A program made the translations under genes and the position numbers. A DNA stretch of 64,000 bases from Thinopyrum elongatum. Lineage: Eukaryota > Streptophyta > Magnoliopsida > Poales > Poaceae. This document shows positions 21,129 to 30,551 of the stretch, piece by piece (the first letter of the stretch is position 1; each line of letters starts with the position of its first letter). The stretch spans positions 52,930,456 to 52,994,455 of the forward strand of contig CM022302.1 in NCBI GenBank assembly GCA_011799875.1, written 5' to 3'. The notes under the pieces are model-generated. The model made no database searches and had not been told where the DNA came from. It worked only from the letters and a program-made list of their open reading frames with translations.

Positions 21129-24100
21129 CTAGAACCCATACGAATCATCACTGTTGTAACCTCTTTCTTGGTCGGTCTCATCATCACTATCAATCATATC
21201 ATCTTCGTTGTCTGACGGAGGTGGAGGCTCTTCCTTGTCGTCAACGTCTTCGTTTAACTTTTCTAGCATAAGTATGTCATTTTCATTTACAATGGTCTCA
21301 CCATCATTCCGTGCATCGTCGTCGCTTGGATCCACATCATCATCACCCAATGGTCTAGCGTCATCGTTTCTAACCACATCATCATCAGGTTGCTCTTGAT
21401 AGAACACTCCCTCGTATGTCGTGGGGTTAATGTTGTAGTAATCGTCTTCATTCGGGTCCGGTAGCTTACCATGTGGCGACACCTTGAACACAACTTCCCA
21501 ACCCTTTAGGTACTCTTTCTGGCATGGGTAAGGCAGATAATAAACTTGTGTAGCTTGGGTAGCCGCAATGAAGAGATCGGCTCCGGCATAGACGGTTGAT
21601 GGTTTAACTTCGACCAAACAAATGGAAGGCGTATGTTTTACCCCCTTCCGTGGATCGAACCATCGGCATTTGAACACAGGCAGACTTAGGGTCTCGCGCC
21701 CCTTGCGGAATTTAATCTCGTATATATTTTGTACCCTTCTGTAGTAGTCTACTGAATTTTGACCGGGGGTGTACACTCCGGTATTTATTGTTTTGGGATC
21801 AGGCCGGCTGTTCTGGTGCTCCTCTGTATGGAAGCGATACCCATTCACATCATACTTTTTACATATCATGACGGTAGGGTCAAAACCCATGGAAACCCAT
21901 CTCAATTCATCATCCATAGATATGTTCGGATCTTTTCCCTACAAGTATAATTGAAATTGCTGGGTGCATTAGTTCGGTTAACTAATAAATGTTGAACTAG
22001 GTATTTAATAGGGGAATGTGGAAAATTACTTTCTCCATGAACCAAGCAACAAAATTTTGACGTCCAGGGTTTCCATGACGGAGAAGAGTAAGTGCCTCCG
22101 CCTCAGTAGGAGGATTCATTCCCGTCCATTCCTCTTGAACGAAATCACTAAAAGAAGAAAAGCGGTGTTAGACCGGGACTAAGTGAACATAGAACATGAT
22201 GATGTGGAAGACATAAAGGAATGGTGTAGTGGTATTACCTCATCCACACTTCCTCAACTTCCTTGATGTTGTGCAAGATATAGAACATGAGGTCCTCCCA
22301 CTCTTGTCGTGGCATGTTATAAGATTTCGAGGCCCCAGCCCTCCCACCTTGCACGTTGAATAGATGGAGCCTGGGTTGATACTTGGGCTCTTCTATATTG
22401 TATCGAGGCACCTTGTTATGCAGATGGGGAACATGGTCTGTATAGTATGATGTCCTGAGGTCTGACACCTCCTCTAGGATAACTGCCTCAGCTATGGAAG
22501 CTTCAATCTTAGCTTTGTTTCCACATTTCTGTCGGAGATGCTTGTTCTGTCTCTCAGGGCCGTACTGCCAGCGATTCTGCACAGGCCCCCCCAACAATAC
22601 CTCGTTCGTGAGGTGCAGAATGAGATGTGTCATCAGAGTAAAGAAGCCTGGCGGAAAGATCTTCTCTAGCTTGACTATCAACTCCGGTGCCTTCTTATGC
22701 AATTTTTCAATCATGTCTTTACTTACTTCTTTAGCACAGAGCGTGTGGAAGAAATGGCTTAGCTCGGCAAGCAGTCGCCAGACATGCTCGGGGACATAGC
22801 CTCGAACCATCACCGGCATTATCCGCTCAATCCATACATGGTAGTCATGACTCTTCAGGCCGGTCACTTTGCCCGTTGAAAGATTGACTCCCTTACTTAT
22901 ATTCGATGCATAACCATCGGTGAACTTCAAAATGTGTTTCAGCCAGATAAGTACTTCCTTTTTTTCTGGCGTTTTAAGGACAAAGTCAGCATCTGGCTTG
23001 AACCAGTTTTTTCGACCGCCTGTGGGAGGCTTCATGTTTAGACGTGGTCTATCACAAATTCTCTGTTGATCGGCTCTAGCTTTAACGTCATCCTTCGTCT
23101 TATCAAGAAAGTTGAGGATCGTGTGGAAAAGGGACTCTGCGACATTCTTTTCGGTGTGCATCACATCTATGTTGTAAGGAAGTTTGAGGTCCTTGAAATA
23201 GGGAAGCTGCGAGAAGGGGGTAATGTGAGTCCAGTTGTGCGTCTCACCATATCCCTCGAAGCCTTTGGCTTTGGCTTTGCCTTTGCCTTTGAGTTTTGGC
23301 TTGAGAGCTTTTAGCTGAGCAAGAACATCTGCCCCCGAAAATGTTGGAATCTCGGTTACTTCATGAACAACCCGGCCTTTTGTGAAGTTCTTCTTGTCTT
23401 CCCTGTCTGGATGGTCTGGAGGAAGGAACTGTCGATGCAGGTCAAAGGCTACATACTTTCCACCCTTACTCAGCCAAAACATTCGCAGAGCCTGCATGCA
23501 CATTGGGCATGGCATCTTCCCACTTGTACACCATCCGCAGAATAGAGCATAGCCGGGAAAGTCATGCATGCAATAGTGCAACCAAACTTTCATCAAGAAA
23601 TTTCTCTGCAGATCCCGGTCGTATGTCAATCTCGGAAAGTACCAAGAATGGTGCAAATCATCCACCAGCGGCTGCATAAACACACCCAATTGCTTCCCCG
23701 GGTATTCAGGCCCCGGAATGATGAGCGACAAGAACATGGTCTTGCGTTGCATTAGGGCACCGGGAGGGAGATTGAGCGGAATTACAAACACGGGCCAACA
23801 GCTGTATGGATTGGACGACATACCATATGGATTGAACCCATCACCTGATATGGCTATTCTGACATTCCCAGCCTCGGCTGCTTCCTTGGGGTATTCTTCA
23901 TCGAACGACTTCCATGCTTCTCATTCCGATGGATGTACGATTTTATTTGGATTGTACCTTATACCTTCCTTGTGCCACTTCATCATTTTGGCAGACTCCT
24001 CCGTGATGAAAAGGCGCTATAGTCTTTCTATGAAATGGAGATACCGAAGAACCTTAACGGGGATGGCTAGCTGCTTTTTCTCACCATCCTCACCGACCAC

Positions 24101-24826
24101 CTCAATGCACCGAGACGAACCGCACTCCCTACGGTACTTGTAATCCGCATACTCGTGCCTAAACAAAAGGCAATTCTTTGGGCAAACATCTATTTTCTCA
24201 TAATCCATAGAGAGTGCCTTCATGATTTTCTTTGTAGCGTACATGCTTTTCGGCAGTTCATGACCCTCAGGGAGGCTGTTAGCCCATACTCCCAGGAATG
24301 CTTCGAAGCATTTCTGGCTACAGTCGTACTCAGCCTTGACTGCAATTAGTTGCGAGATGGCACCCAGTTGAGATATTTTCACACCCACATAAAGAGGTTT
24401 CTTCGACGAGGCCAAGACCTCCAAGAAGGCCTTTGCGGTTGCCTCCGGCTCCTCCGGTTCATTCTCTGAAGGTGTCGCATTTGCCGTTTCTGCAACAATG
24501 ACATCATCTAGCATGTCCCTGACCCCGTCGTCCTCATATCCATCGATGCGTTGTCGCATCACCTCCTCTCTACCATGGTCCTGCTCGGCTATGTTTATCG
24601 GTGGCATGTCAAAGTTTGGCATATATCCATGCATGCGAAGGTGCTCAGTCATGTCCTTCTGATTTCTACGGTGACGTCTGGCACATCTCGCACAGGGGCA
24701 TGGTGGGGTAATTCTCATTGGACGACGGAATATCTCCTTCAAATACACATCGGTTTTCGCGATCCACTCTGATGTTACTCGATTCCGACGGATAAAACCA
24801 CTGTACATCCACTGATTATCTGCCAT
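21129..24826 (-). pseudogene. CACTA TNP2-type transposase, 3 exons, two nonsense codons
   Basis: This is the enzyme that cuts and joins CACTA ends. Exons on the minus strand are 24826-22239, 22147-22030 and 21938-21129, with GT-AG introns and frame preserved. The start is at MADNQWMYSG. Residues from there to about 75 form the transposase-associated domain with a CPCARC zinc-binding type motif. The TNP2 core follows (GDGFNPYG, NPYSCWPV, GPEYPGKQL, LPYNIDVMHTEKN), then a DUF4218-like region (LSHFFHTLCAKEV, FFTLMTHLILHL, RQNKHLRQ) and, in exon 3, a DUF4216-like region (CRWFDPRKG) and an acidic tail. The reading frame is otherwise intact but has TAG at 24019-24017 and TGA at 23923-23921, both just before the core. 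No functional full-length enzyme is expected. Confidence 0.9.
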
Positions 24827-24953
24827 CCTCTGCTTTTTTGCAAGCCACACAACATAATTAAGGATTCACTTAAATTAATCACATCAAATTTTCATTTTCT
24901 ACCGCGTTGAATCCACCTACTTCTCTAATAGGTAAAGATGGGTCCTAATCCCA

Positions 24954-25160
24954 CCCGAGGATGTGTAGATTGAGTACGTTCTCCATTCTACCCCGTCCCG
25001 AGACAAAATTTCGGCAGCACCTCTCCGCTGTTCTCTAGATACACGTCTCGGCAAATAGCCGAGAGAATGTGCTCCGGAGAACAATGGGGAGGCGCCGCCG
25101 AAATCCTGTCTCGGAACGGGGTAGAACATGGAGAACATACCCAATCTACACATCCTCGGG
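24954..25160. repeat. ~207-bp near-perfect palindrome upstream of TNP2
   Basis: Arms 24954-25052 and 25058-25160 mirror each other with a 5-base centre (AAATA at 25053-25057). Matching parts are CCCGAGGATGTGTAGATTG, then GTTCTCCAT-TCTACCCCG, then CGAGACA-ATTTCGGC on the left and their inverses on the right, with several mismatches and small gaps. The palindrome lies within 130 bases of the transposase start, so a transcript from here would fold into a long hairpin. Perhaps it is an inverted duplication of the transposase leader. Confidence 0.8.
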
Positions 25161-25910
25161 CTGTCCGTGGAAAATGCTGGACAATCCGAAAGAGCTGCGG
25201 TGACAAATATGCAATTCAATGCATATTTATCGATGCAACCCTTTCGGAAGGGAGACGCCTAGGTTACGCGACTTGACTTGAGAATGAAATCTAGTGACAT
25301 GAAAAAATGGAGGAGATGGACTTGTAGCTCACCCTCGGCTGTAGGGGAAGGAGTCGAACAACAGAGGGATGCTCTGGGACCAACGCGTCGGACGACGGTC
25401 ACTCCGATGAAATGCAACACCACAAAGCCTGCAAATTCCATCGCGACAAAAAATTTAGAACATCACAACTCATAGAGCATATTTAAAACATTTAAACATG
25501 CATTCATTTATTTTTGCATCATGTAGGCAAAAAACTAACAACATTAACAATATATTCATCATCGTCATCACATATTCATCATCATCATCTATTCGTCATC
25601 ATCATTGATTCATCTCATCGAACAATTTTTTTTGCAAGATATGCAATACATAGCATCTCATCGAACCACATATATAGCATTTTAACATAAAACATAAAAA
25701 AAAGCAGTAGCTAACCTATCAACAACATTTTTATATCTATCCATCTATATATCATGATGTAGTATCCACTCATCTATCCACCTATATATCAACAACATTT
25801 TTATTTCTCAACTAACCTATCAACAACATTTTTATATCTTATAATCCATGTATCTAACTATTTATATATCTAACTAATCTATCCATCTAAACCCTAAACT
25901 AACTAACCTA
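25161..25910. other. AT-rich CACTA interior without genes
   Basis: The stretch contains AT-rich simple-sequence tracts (ATC/CAT steps near 25555-25610) and several copies of ATCAACAACATTTTTAT at about 25729, 25788 and 25820. The TNP2 promoter should be in or near this sequence, but I see no convincing TATA box that decides a start. Confidence 0.35.
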
Positions 25911-25911
25911 T

Positions 25912-26060
25912 GATAGCAGCAGCAAGTAGCATGCAGCGGCAGCAGCAGGAAGCAGCAACCAGCGGCAGCAGCAAGCAGCAACGGCAGCGGCGGCAGCAAG
26001 CAGCAAGCGGCAGCGGCATCAGCAAGTAGCGGCAGCAAAGCAGGAGAGCAAGCAGCAGGG
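25912..26060. repeat. AGC/CGGCAG imperfect microsatellite
   Basis: About 150 bases consist of interrupted AGCAGC, AGCGGC and AGCAAG triplets. Open frames across it are low-complexity alanine/proline/leucine or glutamine runs and are not genes. Confidence 0.75.
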
Positions 26061-26400
26061 GGCTCACCGGTGAGGAAGAGGCGGGGCGGGGCGGCGACGA
26101 GGTCGGGGCGGAGAAGGGCGGCGATGGGCGGGACAGTGGCGTCGGCCGTCGGCGCAGTCGGGGATGGGGCGGTCACAGCCGGGGATGGTGCCACCGGGGA
26201 CGGGGCGGCCGAGGACGGGGACGGGCCGGCCCGGCTCCGACGGCGGTTTTGGGGCTGCGCGGGCAGTGGGGGGTGGTGCTGCGGCGGTGGGGAGGGGATG
26301 AGCGGCCGCGGGCTGTGGGGGGCGGTGCGGCGGCGGTGGGGTAGGGATGGGGTGTGCGGTGGGTTTGGGGCGTTGGCTGTGTTTCTTCTCTTTTTTTTGT
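26060..26400. repeat. G-rich block, first copy
   Basis: Purine- and GC-rich plus strand with many GGGG tracts and GGCGG steps. It resembles 28236-28640 downstream of the assembly gap, though the second copy is longer and even richer in G. Its translations are low-complexity and carry no gene signal. Confidence 0.55.
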
Positions 26401-26540
26401 ATTTTATGTTGTTTTCTCTTTTTTGTCTTACTCTTTTTTTTCTTTTATTTTTTCGATCTTTATTTTTTTTTTCTGTTCTTACTTCTTTCTTATTTTTTTT
26501 ATTTTCATTTTTTTTTCTTTTTCTTTTTTTAGTTTTGAGA
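26380..26540. repeat. Poly-T/pyrimidine tract
   Basis: An interrupted run of T with C, rising to stretches of 8-10 T. It encodes only phenylalanine/leucine low-complexity frames and is not a gene. Confidence 0.7.
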
Positions 26541-26849
26541 CGTCGGCTGTCGCGTGTCGGGCAATGATGTGGTATACTTTTCGTGGTTGGTAGGAGGAGA
26601 TGAGTGGAGGGAGGCGCTGCGTGTTGGATAAGGTCTCCCTATGCCGACGGCATATATGGAAATGCCACGTGCAATCTATGCCGACGGAAGCCTCGCATGA
26701 GCTTGGTTCAGCAAATTTTGTTTTTATTATTTTTATTTATATAGTTATTTATTTTCTTTTTTTCACAACATAATGTGCCTATCTAAACAAAAAATATACC
26801 CCGATGGTATATCGATTGCCCCCTTCACGGACATCATTGCCGCCGTGGC

Positions 26850-28200
26850 CCGGCAGCGACGCCCGTGAGGGGGGGCACACCCCGGGGCCGCGTGCCGGGT
26901 GCCTGCGCCTGCCACCACGCTTCCACAAGCGTAGGAGGGCCCACCGCAACAGCTGGCGGCATTGCTACCCCCCAGGTACCCCGTCCCGTCTAACCCTGAC
27001 ACACACGACCGCCGGATCGAGCCCTTTGACATTCGCAGGACGGGGTTTGACCGGTGGACCTTTTCACGTGGTTGTCATAGCCCAGCCCATAGCTACACCT
27101 CCCAACACCGTCCCGGCCCAACCCACCCTAAGTTTCCCTCCATGTTGGCCCGACGTGGCCGTTTCCCCCCTTCGGGACACGGCGGCAGAGACGCCCGTGA
27201 GGGGGGCACACCCCGGAGCCGCGTTGCCGTGCTCGCCTGCCACATTCTTACACAAGCGTAGGAGGGCCCACCGCAACACCTCGGCATTGCTACCCCCCAG
27301 GTAACCCGCTCCCGTCTAACCCTGACATAGACGACCGCCGATCTAGCCCTTTGACTTTCGCAGGACGGGGTTTGACCGGTGGACCTTTTCACGTGGTTGT
27401 CATAGCCCAGCCCATAGCTACACCTCCCAACACCGTCCCGGCTCAACCCATCCCAAGATTCCCTCCGTGTCGGCCCGATGTGGCCATTTCCCCCCCTCCG
27501 GGACACGGCGGCAGCGACGCCCGTGAGGGGGGGCACACCCCGGAGCCGCGTGCCGGCTGCCTACGCCTGCCACCATGCTTCCACAAGTGTAAAGGGCCCC
27601 CGCAATAGCTGGCGGCATTGCTACCCCCCAGGTACCCCGTCCCGTCTAACCCTGACACAGACGACCGCCGGATCTAGCCCTTTGACTTTCGCAGGACAGG
27701 GTTTGACCGGTGGACCTTTTCACGTGGTTTTAATAGCCCAGCCCATAGCTACACCTCCCAACACCGTCCCGGCCCAACCCACCCTAAGATTCCCTCCGTG
27801 TTGGCCCGACGTGGCCGTTTCCCTCCCTCCGGGACACGGCGGCAGCGATGCCCGTGAGGGGGCGCACCCCCGGAGCCGCGTGCCGGGTGCCTTCGCCTGC
27901 CACCACGCTTCCACAAGACGTAGGAGGGCCCACCGCAACACCTGGCGGCATTGCTACCCCCCCCAGGTACCCCCGTCCCGTCTAACCCTGACACAGACGA
28001 CCGCCGGATCTAGCCCTTGACTTTGCAGGACGGGGTTGGGCCGGTGGACCTTTTTTCACGTGGTTGTCATAGCGCAGCCCATGCTTACACCTCCCAACAC
28101 CGTCCCGGCCCAACCCTTCCCAAGATTCCCTCCGTGTCGGCCCGACGTGGCCGTTTCCCCCCCCCTGGACAACGCGGCAACGACGCCCGTGAGAACGGGC
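26850..28200. repeat. GC-rich tandem repeat, ~330-bp unit, about four copies
   Basis: The anchor TTTTCACGTGGT recurs at about 27061, 27386, 27717 and 28053, giving spacings of 325, 331 and 336 bases. Each unit also contains a CCCGTGAGGGGG block, CCACCACGCTTCCACAAG, a CTACCCCCCAGGTACCC block and CCCAACACCGTCCCGGC. Units are about 90-95% alike by eye and differ often in the length of C or G runs. It lies between the transposase and the right end and is non-coding. Confidence 0.85.
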
Positions 28201-28210
28201 AGACCCCATA

Positions 28211-28235
28211 NNNNNNNNNNNNNNNNNNNNNNNNN
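28211..28235. other. Assembly gap (25 N)
   Basis: Twenty-five undetermined bases. The sequence just after the gap repeats that seen about 2.04 kb earlier, including unique-looking parts, so the two sides may be unmerged copies of one locus or a true duplication whose size is unknown. Confidence 0.95.
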
Positions 28236-28640
28236 AAGGCCCTGGCTCCGACGGCTGGTTTGGGCGGCCTGCGAGGGGAAGTGGGGGGGTGGTGTATGCG
28301 CGTGTGGGGGAGTGGATGGGAGCGGAGCGGGCTGTCGGAGCGGGGGGGTCGACGCTGCGGCGGCCGTGGGGGAGGGGAGGGGGGCTGCGGGTGGTGCTGG
28401 GGCGGGGGTGCGTGCGGGCAGCGCGGGGAGTCTGGGGAGGGGATGGGGGGGTCGGCGGGAGGTGGTGCTGGCGGCGGTGGGGGATGGGATGGGGGGGGCG
28501 GTGGTGTTGGGGCGGGGGCGGGACGGCGCCGGAGTTGGGGGAGGGGATGGGGGTGGCGTGGGCGGTGGGGGAGGGTGGAGACGGCGGCGGGTCGGCGTGC
28601 GGGCGGAGGGGGAGACGGTGCGGGGTTGGGGAGGAGGAAT
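28236..28640 (+). repeat. Very G-rich block with many GGGG runs
   Basis: Nearly every ten bases contain a run of three or more G, including GGGGAGGGGAGGGGGG near 28371-28386 and several GGGGATGGGGGGG clusters. This fits the four-tract pattern of G-quadruplex-forming DNA and would hinder sequencing, which explains the neighbouring gap. The long open frames across it are composition artefacts. Confidence 0.65.
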
Positions 28641-29400
28641 GAGTGGAGGGGAGGCGCTGCGGTGTGGATAAGGTCTCCCTATGCCGACGGCATATATGGA
28701 AATGCCACGTGGCAATCTATGCCGACGGAAGCCATCGGCATTGGTACCTCAGCAAAATTTTGTTTTTATTATTTTTATTTATATTAGTTATTATTTTCTT
28801 TTTTTCACAACATAAATGTGCCTTATCTAAACAAAAAATATACCCCGATGGTATATCGATTGCCCCCTTCACGGACATCATTGCCGCCGTGCCCGGCAGC
28901 GACGCCCGTGAGGGGGGGCACACCCCGGGGCCGCGTGCCGGGTGCCTGCGCCTGCCACCACGCTTCCACAAGCGTAGGAGGGCCCACCGCAACAGCTGGC
29001 GGCATTGCTACCCCCCAGGTACCCCGTCCCGTCTAACCCTGACACACACGACTGCCGGATATAGCCCTTTGACTTTCGCAGGACGGGGTTTTGCCGGTGG
29101 ACCTTTTCACGTGGTTGTCATAGCCCAGCCCATAGCTACACCTCCCAACACCGTCCCGGCCCAACCCACCCCAAGATTCCCTCCGTGTCGGCCCGACGTG
29201 GCCATTTCCCCCCTCCGGGACACGGCGCCAGCGACGCCCGTGAGGGGGGGCACACCCCGGAGCCACGTGCCGGTGCCTGCGCCTGCCACCATGCTTCCAC
29301 AAGCATATGAGGGCCCACCGCAACACCTGGCGGCATTGCTACCCCCCGGGTACCGCGTCCCGTCTCCCCTCTCCGTGACACGACGGAAGCAAGGCCCGTG
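28641..29400. repeat. Second copy of the CACTA right-interior block
   Basis: It repeats 26600-27200. The series TGGATAAGGTCTCCCTATGCC, the TATATGGAAATGCCACGTG segment, CTAAACAAAAAATATACCCC, and then the start of the 330-bp units (anchor TTTTCACGTGGT at about 29104) all recur, with small indels. About one and two thirds tandem units follow before the sequence changes at about 29405. Confidence 0.8.
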
Positions 29401-29404
29401 TAGG

Positions 29405-29535
29405 GGGGAATTGATATATATATAATCGAGATATGTTTTCTATACATAAGGCACATTTAAGTTAATCTAATTAGTTTTGAAAAAAAATAAAAAGGAAAAA
29501 TAGAAAATAAATAAAATATTAAAATATTATTAGAA
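29405..29535. other. AT-rich spacer inside CACTA
   Basis: About 130 bases of A/T-rich sequence separate the tandem repeats from the right subterminal region. Nothing else is visible. Confidence 0.4.
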
Positions 29536-29537
29536 AA

Positions 29538-30043
29538 CTATGCCTACGGCAATGCCGTCGGCATAGATACGGCCACGGAACGGTAGAGCCATGGATCGAT
29601 GATGTGGCATAGGGCGCTGATCGATGACGTGGCAAGGGCCATGGGCCAGGCCTATGCCGACGGCAAGGCCGTCGGCATAGATATGCCACCCCACGGACCG
29701 GCAAGCGGCTCGGATCGATGATGTGGCAGACGATGCGGATCGATGACGTACGCATACCTATGCCGACGGCCACCGTTAGCCGTCGGCATAGGCGTCACAC
29801 CGTCAAACCGCCATCGCCGCCTGGGTAGCCGGGCCCACATGGTATGCCGACGGCCGCTCTATGCCGCCGGCCGCCGTAGGCATATTTCTTGCGGTGCCGA
29901 CGACCGACCTATGCCGACGGCCCTCGTCGGCATAGATGGATATATGCCGCCGGCTTATCTACGCCGACGGCTTGAGGTGGGCCGTCGGGAAACACCTATC
30001 TATGCCGAAGGGGCCGTCGGCATCGCCTGTTTTTCTGGTAGTG
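29538..30043. repeat. Right subterminal repeat region and TIR of CACTA
   Basis: TATGCCGACGGC and GCCGTCGGCATAG recur about a dozen times as inverted pairs (for example at 29650-29680 and 29760-29790), and GATCGATGATGTGGCA occurs several times. It ends with CTGGTAGTG at 30043. It mirrors the left end in motif but not in full sequence. Confidence 0.8.
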
Positions 30044-30234
30044 CATGATTATCTAACACGTGGGTTCCCTCCATGTTCATGTCTTGGTTACTGTCTGCGC
30101 CGCCCCCTCCTCATATTTTTTTCGACTGACAAGGTTGCTTTTACAATGCTTGCGTCTTCTGCATATCAGTGGTACTGCTGCTATATCCGTTTCTCTGCTA
30201 TGGCAAAAAAGGTGGCCACCGGAAGTGGACGTTG
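30044..30234. other. Flank between CACTA element and Copia LTR
   Basis: It starts with the second CAT target copy. No gene is recognisable. It may be the rest of a longer Copia LTR or older host DNA. Sequence continuity with 17720 shows it was one stretch before the CACTA insertion. Confidence 0.4.
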
Positions 30235-30502
30235 TGCGATATGCGGAAACGTCTTACCTCGACCTGAGGCGACATGCTTCGCGTTTATAGGCAGGGGCGC
30301 ACCTCCCTGGAAGCGCATACATTGTTGGAGATATTACAGGAGGTGTACAACTTGGAGAACAAGAGATAGAAGTAGTTACAGAAGATAAGATTACACCTGA
30401 ACCGAACCAATCATCTAACCTAGATCCTACGCCAAGTCATTGACTCTTCCATACATGACACAATGTACTTCATACGTGACACAATATGTATTGTGTTTAA
30501 CA
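30235..30502 (-). repeat. Probable 3' LTR of second Copia element
   Basis: On the minus strand it begins TGTTAAACACAATACATATT after a purine-rich AAGGGAGGG tract, has a CCTATAAACGCG TATA-like stretch, and a possible CA end at 30235. The length of about 268 bases would be ordinary for small Copia LTRs. The left border is uncertain because the 5' LTR is not in the window. An adjacent duplicated ATTAAGGGAG-GTGTT at 30506-30549 blurs the start. Confidence 0.5.
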
Positions 30503-30551
30503 CCCTCCCTTAATCGGGGGAGGGAGGGTGTTAAAAAACACTCTCCCTTAA

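Larger units (their letters stand above)
17724..30043 (-). mobile_element. Complete CACTA (En/Spm-like) DNA transposon
   Basis: The left end is CACTACCAGAA, the right end TTCTGGTAGTG is its exact inverse, and CAT is duplicated on both sides. The 12.3-kb interior carries a TNP2-type transposase (21129-24826) and a TnpA/ORF1-like gene (18534-20971), both on the minus strand. Subterminal TATGCCGACGGC / GCCGTCGGCATA motifs lie in many direct and inverted copies. There is also a long palindrome, a GC-rich tandem array and a sequence gap. Both genes carry stops, so the copy is probably not autonomous, but its ends look intact enough to be mobilised in trans. Confidence 0.95.

Noticed and set aside
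26070..26567. 165-codon ORF with glycine-rich then phenylalanine-rich sequence
   Set aside because: Composition artefact of a G-rich block followed by a poly-T tract.
26804..29425. Long open frames on both strands (up to 260 codons) in the GC-rich CACTA region
   Set aside because: GC-rich tandem repeats rarely contain stops. The frames cross repeat units and the N gap and have no domain.
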